Shown piece after piece: positions 19,185-28,468 of a DNA stretch of 45,492 bases (position 1 is the stretch's first letter; every line of letters starts with the position of its first letter). This DNA is from Bacteroidota bacterium. GTDB lineage: Bacteria; Bacteroidota; Bacteroidia; JAFLBG01. The notes beneath the pieces were generated by a model, which made no database searches, was not told the origin of the DNA, and worked only from the letters and a program-made list of their open reading frames with translations. The stretch is taken from assembly GCA_017303975.1 (NCBI GenBank), contig JAFLBG010000030.1, forward strand, positions 1 through 45,492, given 5' to 3'. The position numbers and the translations under genes are program-made.

Positions 19185-19958
19185 TTAAAAAAGCCGTTTT
19201 AGTACACGCAGGTTGTGTGTATATTTTCCAAGTTCTTTGTTAAAGATACCTTGATGGTCAAGATTATCTATGCGAACATAGCCGGAAGAATGAATTATTT
19301 TATTGTTTTTTAGCAAAATGCCTACATGTGTAATTTTGCCTTCTGTATTATCAAAAAAGGCTAAGTCGCCCGGCTCTCCTTCATCTACAAAGCTTAGCGG
19401 GGTTCCTAGTTCTGCTTGTTGGTATGCATCTCTGGGCAGTTTGTATCCCGACAGTTTATATACCAATTGCGTAAAGCCAGAGCAGTCAATTCCAAAAGGA
19501 CTTTTACCGCCCCACAAATAAGGAGAATTTAAAAAAAGATAGGCATACTCAACAACTTCCTTTTTTTTAGGAGAGCTAAAATCAATTCGTTTAAAAGCGC
19601 CTTCGTATTGGTATTCGGTATCAGCAATTTTAAAATCTTTTCCTTTTACTAAAGGCAGCGAACATCCTGCTGTTATAGGCATAGATGCAATTCCGCAACT
19701 TATAGGTTGAATTAGTTCAGAAACAATAGTTAGCGGAGATTGTGCAATTTGTTCGGCTATTTCAGTAGTAATGGCAGTATGTTGTTTTTTATGAATCCAG
19801 CATTCATAGTTATCAAAGGTAATTTTTATGTGTATCCAATCTTCTTCTTCCTTAAGTACCTGGTACGTTTCTCCAAAAAGCAATTGTGTCACCATTTCGC
19901 TTTTGTGCGATGGTTCTGCTTTACAAGGAACTACAGACAGTTTACAAATTCCGAACAC
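19185..19958 (-). CDS. NlpC/P60 family cysteine peptidase with N-terminal SH3 domain
   Basis: 257 residues, starting with GTG at 19958; the next residues (FGICKLSVVPCKAEPSHKSEMVTQLLFGE) match the normal start of this Bacteroidota family. A bacterial SH3 domain covers 1-58, a linker domain 60-125, and the C40 peptidase 130-257. The nucleophile is Cys159 (FGIDCSGF), with His211 (KITHVGI) and His223 (IIHSSG) completing the site. Relatives cut the D-Glu-to-diamino-acid bond of peptidoglycan peptides. No signal peptide is visible, so it may act on recycled muropeptides in the cytosol, as related enzymes do. Confidence 0.88.
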   Translation of the reverse strand: MFGICKLSVVPCKAEPSHKSEMVTQLLFGETYQVLKEEEDWIHIKITFDNYECWIHKKQHTAITTEIAEQIAQSPLTIVSELIQPISCGIASMPITAGCSLPLVKGKDFKIADTEYQYEGAFKRIDFSSPKKKEVVEYAYLFLNSPYLWGGKSPFGIDCSGFTQLVYKLSGYKLPRDAYQQAELGTPLSFVDEGEPGDLAFFDNTEGKITHVGILLKNNKIIHSSGYVRIDNLDHQGIFNKELGKYTHNLRVLKRLF

Positions 19959-20042
19959 GTAAAAAAATTATAAATTAAAAATTGAAAATGAAGAACTGTT
20001 TTTACTAATTTTTTATGCTACATTCTTAATTTCCAATTTCAG

Positions 20043-21221
20043 TTAAACATTTTCTATAACCAATGCGCTAGCGCCACCACCACCATTACAAATACCTGCA
20101 GCACCGTATTTAGCATTGTTTTGCTTTAATACATTTAATAATGTTACAACAATTCTAGCGCCTGATGCACCAAGCGGATGTCCTAATGAAACAGCACCGC
20201 CATTTATATTTACTTTTTTAGGGTCTAGATTTAGTTCTTTATTGTTTGCAATAGATACAACGGAGAATGCTTCATTTATTTCATAAAAATCAATGTCGGA
20301 TGGTTTCAATCCTGCTTTGGCAATTGCTCTAGGCAATGCTTTTGAAGGCGCTGTTGTAAACCATTCCGGAGCTTGTTCTGCATCGGCATATCCTCTTATA
20401 ATTGCAAGCGGCTTTATTCCTAATTTGTCTGCTTTTGCTTTGCTCATTAGTATTAAGGCAGCAGCTCCATCGTTTAGCGTAGATGCATTTGCGGCAGTTA
20501 CTGTTCCGTCTTTTTGAAATACAGGTCTTAATTCCGGTAGTTTTTCAAATTTTACATTTTTATATTCTTCGTCTTCTTTTACTACAAGTGCATCTCCCTT
20601 TTTTTGCGGAATTTCTACCGCTGCAATTTCATTGGCAAATTTGCCTGCACTCCATGCTGCAGCCGAGCGTTTGTATGATTCTATGGCGTAGGCATCTTGT
20701 TCTTCTCTCGATATGTTGCATTCTTTAGCACACAACTCTGCTGCATTTCCCATATGGTAGTTGTTGTACACATCCGTCAAGCCATCTTTTACCAATCCAT
20801 CAATGATTGTTCCATTGCCAAGTCTGTATCCGTTTCTTGCGGCATCTAAATAATACGGAACTTGCGACATGTTTTCCATTCCTCCTGCAACTACTACATC
20901 ATTATCGCCAAGCATAATCGATTGAGCTCCCAACATGATTGATTTCATGCCGGACGCACATACTTTATTAATAGTGGTGCAGTGCACAGTATTCGGCAAT
21001 CCTGCGAAAATAGCAGCTTGTCTGGCAGGTGCTTGACCAACGTTGGCTTGAAGCACATTCCCCATCAATACTTCATTAACTTCTTTTGGGTCTAATTTAA
21101 TGCGCTCTAATGCTGATTTTATGGCAGCTGCGCCTAGTTTTGTTGCCGAAAGGCTTGCTAACACTCCGTTGAATGAACCTATTGGAGTTCTAACGGCTGA
21201 AACGATATATACTTCTTGCAT
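20043..21221 (-). CDS. Acetyl-CoA C-acyltransferase (thiolase)
   Basis: 392 residues, the canonical thiolase length. The nucleophile Cys88 is in NKVCASGMKS; His348 is in GHPLGASGAR and Cys378 in ICNGGGGASA, at the same positions as in well-studied biosynthetic thiolases. The enzyme condenses two acetyl-CoA to acetoacetyl-CoA, or the reverse; whether it serves degradation or synthesis cannot be told from sequence alone. It is monocistronic here, followed by an 84-base gap before the NlpC/P60 gene and divergent from the HD phosphohydrolase gene (167-base gap). Confidence 0.94.
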   Translation of the reverse strand: MQEVYIVSAVRTPIGSFNGVLASLSATKLGAAAIKSALERIKLDPKEVNEVLMGNVLQANVGQAPARQAAIFAGLPNTVHCTTINKVCASGMKSIMLGAQSIMLGDNDVVVAGGMENMSQVPYYLDAARNGYRLGNGTIIDGLVKDGLTDVYNNYHMGNAAELCAKECNISREEQDAYAIESYKRSAAAWSAGKFANEIAAVEIPQKKGDALVVKEDEEYKNVKFEKLPELRPVFQKDGTVTAANASTLNDGAAALILMSKAKADKLGIKPLAIIRGYADAEQAPEWFTTAPSKALPRAIAKAGLKPSDIDFYEINEAFSVVSIANNKELNLDPKKVNINGGAVSLGHPLGASGARIVVTLLNVLKQNNAKYGAAGICNGGGGASALVIENV

Positions 21222-21388
21222 AATGCTATAACTTTTGTGTAGTGCTAATTTAATGAATATTATGAATGTGCCTCTCTTTTTTGTATTGCTTTTTGGTATG
21301 AAAAAATGGGTGTGTCAAAAGAATTTTCAAACTAAGACCAAAACAATCAAATGAATCGTTATTTTTATATATACTACAACTCAAATTT

Positions 21389-23518
21389 GTGCTAAAAAAA
21401 CTAGTTGCATTTTTTCATTTTCTAAGGAATAAACATGCGTTTATTTACAAGTTTTTTCTGTTTTCTTTTGCCGTGTTTATTATTACCTATTCGCTTCCTA
21501 AAGAAGCTCGATTTAGGTACGAGTTGGCCAATATTAATGGTAAGCCATGGCAATATGAAAATTTAATTGCTCCATTTGATTTTTCGATTAAAAAAAACAC
21601 ACAGCAGTTGGCCGATGAGCAAGCAGATGTTAAGAAATTGGTAAAACCATTTTTTTTATACAATTCAAAAATAAAGCAACGAATTTTAGACCAATTTAGA
21701 GATAGTATTGACGAACATTGGATAGATTCTGAATTGTATAAATCGAATGATGCGAAAAGCATAATTGAATTAGAGGTTTTGTCAAAGGGTGGTTCTGTCA
21801 AGTACAATACTTACAAATTAGGAGTTGCTATAATAGATACATTGTATTCGTATGGCATTATTGAGTCAACCGAGGCTATTCAAAACAAAGGCAGTGATTT
21901 TGAAGTTCTATTGGATAGAGATGGTGTAGTTGAAGAACGTGAGTTGGGTGTATTTTACACGTTTGATAAGGCCGAAGACTTTATTGTACAAACAGCATTG
22001 AAGTCATCTAATGTAGATGCACAATTGTTGTCTCGTATGGTTGGTAATATTTTGATTCAGAATATTACGTATGACGAGAAAAGAACTAATGAATTGAGAG
22101 ATAAATTGCTTAACGAAATATCTCCAAAATACGATTTGGTTCAAAAAAATCAAAGTATTGTAAACAAAGGAGATATTGTTGATGCTAAGAAAATTCAAAT
22201 TTTAGAATCGTTGAAAATAGAGTTTGAGCAGCAAGTAGGCGGTCAAGCAGGTTATTTGGCAGTTCTTCTTGGGCAGCTTGTAATTGTAATTTCGAGCATT
22301 TCAATTTTACTTATTTTTCTTGCGCTATTTAGAAAAGATATTTTTGAGGATAATGCAAAAATTGCGTTTTTGTTATTATTGATTTCTTCAATTGCAGTTT
22401 GCACATCCTTGGTTACCGAAGGAAACAAAATAAGTATTTACATGCTCCCTTTCTGTATCGTGCCTGTAATCATCAGAGCATTTTACGACACCCGTGTGGC
22501 ATTGTTTACGCATTTGGTAACAATACTAATCATGTGCTTGTTTGCAACTTCTCAATTTGAATATTTGTTTTTACAGTTGATAGCCGGTATTATTTCCATT
22601 TTTAGTATTGTAAATATGCGTAGCCGTTCGCAAATTTTTATTGCGGCTGCATTTATTTTTGCTGCCTACGCATTGGCGTACATAGCTCTTAAGTTAATTC
22701 ACGAAGCCACTTTTATTTCGCTACAAATGAGCGATTTTACTCGATTTGGAGTAAGTGCATTGTTAACACTATTGTCATATCCGTTAATTTTTATTTTCGA
22801 AAAACTATTTGGCTTTACTTCTGATGTTTCGTTGATGGAGCTTACAGATACTAACCATCCGTTGTTGCGAGAGTTGTCTATGAAAGCGCCCGGCACATTT
22901 CAACATTCGTTGCAGGTTGCCAATTTGGCCGAAGAAATAATTTATGCTATTGGAGGTAATGCTTTGCTGGTTAGAGTTGGTGCGCTATATCATGATGTTG
23001 GTAAAACTGATATGCCACTTTTTTTTATTGAAAATCAAGCTACAGGAGTTAATCCACACGAAGATTTAAGTCACGATGAAAGTGCTGATATTATTATAAG
23101 TCATGTGGTAAAAGGAGTAGAGAAGGCAAAAAAATATAAGCTGCCCGATCAAATTATTGATTTTATTAGAACACACCACGGAACTACGTTTACTTGGTAT
23201 TTTTATAGAAATTTCAAAGAACTTAATCCCGAAACAGAAGTAGATCAAACAAAGTTTCAATATCCGGGCCCCATTCCTTTTTCGAAAGAAACTGCTGTAC
23301 TAATGATGACGGATTCTGTAGAAGCAGCCTCTAGAAGTTTGAAAACATACGATGCCGAAAGCATAAGCAATTTGGTTGAAACTGTTTTAAACAGACAGAT
23401 AGAACAGAATCAGTTTATGAATGCGAATATTACGTTTAGAGACATTACCCAAATAAAAAAGATATTCAAAAAACGCCTGATGAATATGTATCATGTGCGA
23501 GTAGAATATCCAAGATAA
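21389..23518 (+). CDS. 7TM-7TMR-HD phosphohydrolase (PgpH type, probable c-di-AMP phosphodiesterase)
   Basis: 709 residues from a GTG at 21389. One membrane helix (about 19-38) is followed by an extracytoplasmic 7TMR-HDED domain (about 50-275), then six to seven membrane helices (280-460). The cytosolic HD domain is at about 485-700. Key HD residues are seen in FQHSLQVANLAEE, ALYHDVGKTDMPLFF (His535-Asp536), HVVKGVEKA and RTHHGTTF. In Listeria and others PgpH hydrolyses cyclic di-AMP; assigning that here is by family. The small conserved gene downstream starts 15 bases after the stop, so they probably share a transcript. Confidence 0.9.
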   Translation: MLKKLVAFFHFLRNKHAFIYKFFLFSFAVFIITYSLPKEARFRYELANINGKPWQYENLIAPFDFSIKKNTQQLADEQADVKKLVKPFFLYNSKIKQRILDQFRDSIDEHWIDSELYKSNDAKSIIELEVLSKGGSVKYNTYKLGVAIIDTLYSYGIIESTEAIQNKGSDFEVLLDRDGVVEERELGVFYTFDKAEDFIVQTALKSSNVDAQLLSRMVGNILIQNITYDEKRTNELRDKLLNEISPKYDLVQKNQSIVNKGDIVDAKKIQILESLKIEFEQQVGGQAGYLAVLLGQLVIVISSISILLIFLALFRKDIFEDNAKIAFLLLLISSIAVCTSLVTEGNKISIYMLPFCIVPVIIRAFYDTRVALFTHLVTILIMCLFATSQFEYLFLQLIAGIISIFSIVNMRSRSQIFIAAAFIFAAYALAYIALKLIHEATFISLQMSDFTRFGVSALLTLLSYPLIFIFEKLFGFTSDVSLMELTDTNHPLLRELSMKAPGTFQHSLQVANLAEEIIYAIGGNALLVRVGALYHDVGKTDMPLFFIENQATGVNPHEDLSHDESADIIISHVVKGVEKAKKYKLPDQIIDFIRTHHGTTFTWYFYRNFKELNPETEVDQTKFQYPGPIPFSKETAVLMMTDSVEAASRSLKTYDAESISNLVETVLNRQIEQNQFMNANITFRDITQIKKIFKKRLMNMYHVRVEYPR

Positions 23519-23533
23519 CTTAAGTATATAATT

Positions 23534-24028
23534 ATGCACACTTCGTATTTTAATAACATGCCATCAACTGCCCGTGCTTGGGTTTATATGGCAGATAAAG
23601 AGTTTAATGAATCTGAAATTGCTGCAATAAAAGACATGTCGATAGCGTTTATAGATTCGTGGACATCGCACGGAGCTAAAATGAAAGCAGAATTGGAAGT
23701 TATTTACAATAGATTTATTGTTTTACTGCTTGACGAAACAGCTGCTGGAGCTAGTGGGTGTGGTATTGATAAGTCGGTTGCGTTTATGAAACAATTGGAA
23801 GGTAAATTCCACGTAAATTTATTTAATAGAATGTTGGTTGCCTATAAAACCGCTGATGAACAAATTAAAATAATAAATTTCAATAACCTTGCTGAATTGT
23901 CGGATGCTGCTGATTTTTCAGCTATTCAAGTATTTAACAACGCAATTACCACAAAGCAAGAATTTGAAAAATCTTGGTTGTTACCAATTGACCAAAGTTG
24001 GGTTAAGGAATATGTTGTACATGCCTAA
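23534..24028 (+). CDS. Conserved Bacteroidota protein, often mislabelled ABC transporter ATPase
   Basis: 164 residues with no Walker A, Walker B or ABC signature, so it is not an ATPase despite the database name I recall for this family. It has an N-terminal YFNNMPSTARAWVYMADKEF, a central GASGCGIDKSVAFMKQLE (the most recognisable motif, with one Cys) and a C-terminal W..P...SWV. It is soluble, with no signal peptide. It sits 15 bases after the PgpH-type gene and 10-16 bases before an outer-membrane-like gene. Function unknown. Confidence 0.75.
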   Translation: MHTSYFNNMPSTARAWVYMADKEFNESEIAAIKDMSIAFIDSWTSHGAKMKAELEVIYNRFIVLLLDETAAGASGCGIDKSVAFMKQLEGKFHVNLFNRMLVAYKTADEQIKIINFNNLAELSDAADFSAIQVFNNAITTKQEFEKSWLLPIDQSWVKEYVVHA

Positions 24029-24044
24029 TTAGATATAAGTGAAA

Positions 24045-24806
24045 ATGGATGTGAGAAAAAGTGTTTTGTTGTTTTGGGTTGTGATTAGCGGTTCTGTTGC
24101 TTTTTCGCAGTCGCTAAAAGATTCATCCATTGCATTTTCTAATGTAGCTATTTCGTTTGCGTATCAAATTCCTAAGGGCGATATGGCAGTGCGGTTTGGA
24201 AATAATATGAATGCCTCCGGGGAATATTTTTTTAAAACCAAGCAGAACTTTTTATTTGGCGCAAACCTAAATTATTTGTTTGGCAGAAATATTAAAGAAG
24301 TAGGAATGTTGGATAGCATCACAACTGTCGATGGTAATCATATTAACCTAAATGGTTCTTTTGCGGTGGTGGCTCTTTTTCAAAGAGGTTGGAATGGATT
24401 TGTATATGTGGGCAAGCAGTTTAGTTGGAAAAAAATAGCACCTAATCCTAATTCAGGTATAATGATAAAATTGGGTGTAGGTTTTTTGCAGCACCGCATT
24501 CGTATTGATGACATTGGAAATGCAACCCCATCGCTAACAAAGGAGTATCGAAATGGCTATGATAGATCTACCGGAGGTCTGGCGTTGAATCAAAGTATTG
24601 GGTATAATTATTTTAGTGCAAATAGAATAGCTAATTTCTTTTTTTCGGTAGATTTTACCGAGGGCTTTACCAAGAGTTTACGTAGTTACGATTATGATTT
24701 AAGACGCCCCGATACCGCCAAGCGTTTTGATGTATTAATTGGCTTTCGATTTGGGTGGATTGTGCCGCTGTACAAGAATGTTGCCAGCGAGTTTTATTAT
24801 TACTAA
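24045..24806 (+). CDS. Probable outer-membrane beta-barrel protein, conserved unknown
   Basis: 253 residues from the ATG at 24045; a GTG two codons earlier (24039) is also possible. The signal peptide is hydrophobic to about residue 21 (VAFSQ). The body alternates polar and aromatic residues in strand-like fashion (GEYFFKTKQNFLFGANLNYLF; RFDVLIGFRFGWIVPLY) and ends EFYYY, in keeping with an outer-membrane barrel terminus. I recall similar proteins encoded beside the previous gene in other Bacteroidota, but know no function. A hairpin with a T-run follows it, suggesting the PgpH-type transcription unit ends here. Confidence 0.7.
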   Translation: MDVRKSVLLFWVVISGSVAFSQSLKDSSIAFSNVAISFAYQIPKGDMAVRFGNNMNASGEYFFKTKQNFLFGANLNYLFGRNIKEVGMLDSITTVDGNHINLNGSFAVVALFQRGWNGFVYVGKQFSWKKIAPNPNSGIMIKLGVGFLQHRIRIDDIGNATPSLTKEYRNGYDRSTGGLALNQSIGYNYFSANRIANFFFSVDFTEGFTKSLRSYDYDLRRPDTAKRFDVLIGFRFGWIVPLYKNVASEFYYY

Positions 24807-24813
24807 ATCTACC

Positions 24814-24842
24814 TTCAAGCCTTGACTTGAACTTGTTTTTTT
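24814..24842 (+). terminator. Rho-independent terminator candidate
   Basis: TTCAAG (24814-24819), a six-base loop, CTTGAA (24826-24831), then CTTG and seven T (24836-24842). The stem is short but correctly placed 7 bases after a stop codon and before the next gene's start region. Confidence 0.55.
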
Positions 24843-24873
24843 ATCATTTTTGCCCCCTCTTAAAAAAATAAAA

Positions 24874-25872
24874 ATGGGTAAAAATAGTTTAGTAACACTT
24901 CTTGTTTTCCTTCATAGTCTTACATTTTTTTCGCAAGTAGGATTCAATAATCCCAATCCACACAAAAGTTCAATTGTAGATATAACTTCCAACGAAAGAG
25001 GATTGTTAATTCCTAGAATGAGTTCTATTCAACGTATGAACATCAATAACCCTGCAAACGGTTTATTGGTGTATGATGAGAGTCTTCAAGCATTTTGCCA
25101 ATACGATACAATTGCTAATCCTGACAAATGGATTCTTGTTAATCCATGGAGAGCCAATGCTACAAGTAATTCAGATGTAACTCTTGCTACTTCCGGTAAT
25201 GTAGGAATTGGAGTTAGCAATCCTTCCGAGAAATTGGAAGTAGCTGGTACAGTAAAAACTCAAACAGTTAGTGCAAGTACCGGTACCTACACTGGCACCG
25301 TATCGGCTGCTGCGTTTGTTGGGATGGGTGCAGTGCCTAAAGGAAGCATAATGATGTGGTATGGGGTTGTAGATTCAGTTCCTGTAGGGTGGGTAAAATG
25401 TGATGGACAAAATGGAACGCCTGACTTGCGAGGAAGGTTTGTTGTTGGTTATGATGGAAGAGCAGCTGATCCCGGCAATGGAATTTGGGATGGAAGGTAT
25501 AATCAAAAAGATGGTAGTAATAGACCTAATGGTATTGGAGGGGAGAAGACGCACACGCTTACAGTCAACGAATTGCCTAAGCATAAACATACTATCAATT
25601 CGAATGCGCAAGATAATGGTCAGGTAACAATCTCCGGAGGGGCTCATGATCATAATAGTGTTGGTAGTGATATTCTTGATAAAGACTTTGGTGATGTTAT
25701 TGCTCCAACAATGGGTAGTAATGGTTCTCTCCCTATGACTAATCCTGGCGGAGGTAGCCATTCGCACACAGTTTCTGGTAATACTGGAGATGGTGCTTCT
25801 GATGGTCTTAATGGTGTGCCGCACGAAAACCGCCCACCTTTTTATGTGTTACTTTACATCATGAAAACGTAA
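24874..25872 (+). CDS. Exported protein with phage tail-collar-like domain
   Basis: 332 residues from the ATG at 24874 (MGKNSLVTLL), which gives a clean signal peptide ending near FFSQ; a TTG eight codons upstream is less likely. Residues ~25-85 have NPNPHKSSIVDITSNERGLLIPRMSS, a common Bacteroidota exported N-terminal module. A linker (GNVGIGVSNPSEKLEVAGTVK) leads to a collar domain (about 150-332): IMMWYG.....PVGWVKCDGQNGTPDLRGRFVVGYD, LPKHKHTI, and HENRPPFYVLLYIMK. Collar domains in phage tails and fibre-like proteins trimerise. Here it is probably a surface fibre rather than phage. The next gene starts one base after this stop, so the two are coupled. Confidence 0.82.
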   Translation: MGKNSLVTLLVFLHSLTFFSQVGFNNPNPHKSSIVDITSNERGLLIPRMSSIQRMNINNPANGLLVYDESLQAFCQYDTIANPDKWILVNPWRANATSNSDVTLATSGNVGIGVSNPSEKLEVAGTVKTQTVSASTGTYTGTVSAAAFVGMGAVPKGSIMMWYGVVDSVPVGWVKCDGQNGTPDLRGRFVVGYDGRAADPGNGIWDGRYNQKDGSNRPNGIGGEKTHTLTVNELPKHKHTINSNAQDNGQVTISGGAHDHNSVGSDILDKDFGDVIAPTMGSNGSLPMTNPGGGSHSHTVSGNTGDGASDGLNGVPHENRPPFYVLLYIMKT

Positions 25873-25873
25873 G

Positions 25874-28246
25874 ATGAGTGTAAGGTTTTTTTTATTTATT
25901 GTTATTTCTTTTACTTGCATTGCTTTTATTGGTAACGCTCAGCCTGTAACAGTTACAAACAACAGCGTAACCATTACCAATAGTAACGAACGTATAACCA
26001 TTAAAGGTAGTTATACCAACTTAACCACCGGATATGTTGTAAATACAGGTACTGTAGAGGTGTCCGGAAATATTTTAAATAACTCTGTAAACGAGTTTTC
26101 CGATTCTTCGGCAGGAAAGTTTGTGTTGAACGGAAAAAACTCCTTGGTTGGAGGCAGCCATGCGCTTAACTTTTACAAGTTAGAAGTAAAAGTTTCCGAT
26201 ACCGTATTTCTTAGTGCCAACATAAAAGTGTTGGATACCGTATTTTTTAGCCGAGGGTTTATTAAACTCAATAATCAAACTGTTTATTTAGATTCAACCG
26301 GGAATTTTTATAACGAACGCGATACCTCTAGAGTATTTGGTTTAACAGGAAAAGTACAACTCGTTAAGCAACTAAGCGCTCCCGATATTACAAACAATAT
26401 TTCCGGAGTAGGGTTGCACTTGCAATCGCAAAATAATCATGGGTATGTAGTAATTGAAAGAAGCCATTCTCAGCAATTGGCAGGAGATACAAGTGTGTTT
26501 CGCTTTTTTAAAATTGCACCTCAGTTTGTAGCGCCCATAGACAGTGTGCGAGTAAAATATTTTGCAGGAGAGCGTTATAAAAACGAAACGAATTACAAAA
26601 TATTTACGTCTCTCGTAACCGGAACCGGTGCGGGAAGTTGGGTAAATAGAAATGGATTGGTTGATAATGTGGACAAAGGCGTTGGTACAAAGTTGAATTC
26701 ATTTTTATTGGACAGTGTATTTTTTACCATTGCCAATCAAAGTTGTGCAGCTGCTCCCGATATCAATGTGCAAGGCTTTCCGGTACTTACTGTAACGACC
26801 AGTGTTTATACTATTACGTGCGCAAATGATACTGCAACGGTAACGGCTTATTCTTCAGCACCTGCTGCATCAATTCACTGGAAAAATGCGCAAGGTGTTC
26901 TTTTCTCAAATCCATTGGTAACAAATGTTCAGGGGGCTTATAATGTAGAAGTAATAAATGGAATAAATGGCTGCGCAAAAGATATGTGGTTGCAGGTTAC
27001 GCAAAATAAAATACCTCCTTTGCTAAACGCATTGCAGGATTCAGCTTTTCTTACTTGTTCTTTTCCTTCGCTGCAACTTTTGGGTAGTTCTATAACTCCG
27101 CAAACTATGTTAGATTGGTACGCGAATAATTCTGTTGTTTCTGCTAATCCTGCAACTGTAAACGCCACTGGTATCTATAATCTTGTAGCCACACGAGCCG
27201 ACAATGGCTGCACTGCCACCGATTCTATTCATGTGGGGTATAAGCCAATTATTTCATTTCAAACAACGAATGATACACTGGTTTGTAAGAATGCCTCCGT
27301 AATGCTTAATGCTGCTGCTGTTGGCGCGTTGGGTGCTGTGTCTTACAGTTGGAGCACAGGCGCGGCTTCTGCAAGTATAAGTGTAAATACTGCGAATACT
27401 GCGGCATACGTAGTTTCGGCAACTGCTTCGGGTGGATGTTTTGGTAGCGATACGGTTGTTGTTTCTATTCCTTCTGATATTGTTGATTCTGCTATTACTT
27501 TTCAATCATGCGATGGAACAAGAGTTGGAACTATTCAATTGTACGCCTCCGGAGGAATTCCTCCTTACCGGTATTCCATAGACAATGGTGTAAATTACCA
27601 GAGTGTAAATACGTTTGCCGATGTGGCTTATGGAACGTACAATGTTGTTATAAAAGATTCGTTGAGTTGTTTGAAAGCTCGAACTGCTGTAGTAAACGGC
27701 TACAGTTCTTTGCCGGTTCCGCAGTTTATTGCCAGTACACATAATTTTAGTTCAGACACTATTGTGTTGGTTGATTTGAGCGTTCCGCAAGCCGATTCGG
27801 TAAAATGGATTTTGCCCGCTGCTGCACAAATTATTGGTGGCACAATGTTTAATCCAATTGTGTATATGCCCGATACTGGTGTTTTTAATTTTGGAATGAT
27901 TGGTTATTTTGCCAATTGCACCTTAGATACCAACAAAACAATACGTTTTGTACGTACAGATACTACTTTTGCTACAAAAGATAATTACAATGGGATTAAG
28001 CGTGTAGAGCTTTATCCAAATCCATCGAACGGAATTTTTACGGTGGAGGTAGAGCTCTATAAAAAACAAAATGTAACCATTCAAGCCTGGGATGCTTATG
28101 CTGTAAGGCATTTGCAAACAAGCTATTCGGAAGTTGAAACTATCTCGCTGCCCGTAAATTTATCCTTGCTTCAAAACGGAACGTATATAATTCGTGTTAT
28201 TGGCGAATATGATACACGACATCTTTATTTTATTATTAGTAGATAA
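25874..28246 (+). CDS. Large exported protein with T9SS type A sorting domain
   Basis: 790 residues with a signal peptide (cut near GNAQ, residue 22). The N-terminal part (25-300) is rich in strand and low-complexity T/N/S segments. Repeated Ig-like modules with paired cysteines follow (for example VYTITCANDTATVTAYSS, FLTCSFPSLQLLG, DTLVCKNASVMLNAAA). The last ~80 residues are the type A sorting domain: VELYPNPSNGIFTVEVEL, then W(D)A, and GTYIIRVIG before LYFIISR. The protein should cross the outer membrane by T9SS. It is coupled to the collar-domain gene and may form one surface structure with it (inference). Confidence 0.85.
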   Translation: MSVRFFLFIVISFTCIAFIGNAQPVTVTNNSVTITNSNERITIKGSYTNLTTGYVVNTGTVEVSGNILNNSVNEFSDSSAGKFVLNGKNSLVGGSHALNFYKLEVKVSDTVFLSANIKVLDTVFFSRGFIKLNNQTVYLDSTGNFYNERDTSRVFGLTGKVQLVKQLSAPDITNNISGVGLHLQSQNNHGYVVIERSHSQQLAGDTSVFRFFKIAPQFVAPIDSVRVKYFAGERYKNETNYKIFTSLVTGTGAGSWVNRNGLVDNVDKGVGTKLNSFLLDSVFFTIANQSCAAAPDINVQGFPVLTVTTSVYTITCANDTATVTAYSSAPAASIHWKNAQGVLFSNPLVTNVQGAYNVEVINGINGCAKDMWLQVTQNKIPPLLNALQDSAFLTCSFPSLQLLGSSITPQTMLDWYANNSVVSANPATVNATGIYNLVATRADNGCTATDSIHVGYKPIISFQTTNDTLVCKNASVMLNAAAVGALGAVSYSWSTGAASASISVNTANTAAYVVSATASGGCFGSDTVVVSIPSDIVDSAITFQSCDGTRVGTIQLYASGGIPPYRYSIDNGVNYQSVNTFADVAYGTYNVVIKDSLSCLKARTAVVNGYSSLPVPQFIASTHNFSSDTIVLVDLSVPQADSVKWILPAAAQIIGGTMFNPIVYMPDTGVFNFGMIGYFANCTLDTNKTIRFVRTDTTFATKDNYNGIKRVELYPNPSNGIFTVEVELYKKQNVTIQAWDAYAVRHLQTSYSEVETISLPVNLSLLQNGTYIIRVIGEYDTRHLYFIISR

Positions 28247-28352
28247 CGTTTTGTGGGCATTGCGTTCGGGCCGATTTCGAAACACTAAACTGTCTGCCAG
28301 CACAGAACTTGAATAGAAGCACAAAGCACTTACTCAAATAAGCAAAGCTTAT

Positions 28353-28383
28353 AAAAAAAAGGCACTAAGAAAATCTTAGCGCC
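28353..28383 (-). terminator. Strong rho-independent terminator of the abiE/hsdR-remnant operon
   Basis: On the minus strand GGCGCTAAGA, a 3-base loop and TCTTAGTGCC form a 10-bp stem (one G-T pair), followed directly by eight T (28360-28353). The stop codon of the hsdR-like fragment lies inside the left arm. This is the clearest terminator in the window. Confidence 0.85.
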
Positions 28384-28468
28384 TACTGGGGTTGGCTGTC
28401 CTCCAAAATCCTTCTTGCCCCAACAACTCGGTAAATGCTTTTTCTAATTTTTCTTCGGTGAATTTCAT
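28376..28468 (-). pseudogene. Truncated 5' end of a type I restriction hsdR-like gene
   Basis: A 30-codon frame starts with ATG overlapping the AbiEii stop (ATGA) and begins MKFTEEKLEKAFTELLGQ, then EGF. From memory this is the conserved N-terminus of Bacteroidota type I restriction R subunits (normally ~1000 residues), which often stand directly after an AbiEi/AbiEii pair. Here similarity stops after about 21 residues; the frame continues as WRTANPSRR and ends inside a terminator hairpin. The simple reading is that a deletion removed nearly all of hsdR and joined its start to a downstream terminator. No hsdM or hsdS is present in the window. It might instead be a tiny independent gene. Confidence 0.6.

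Noticed and set aside
24874-25872. Prophage tail module
   Set aside because: The collar-domain protein has a signal peptide and no other phage gene is nearby.
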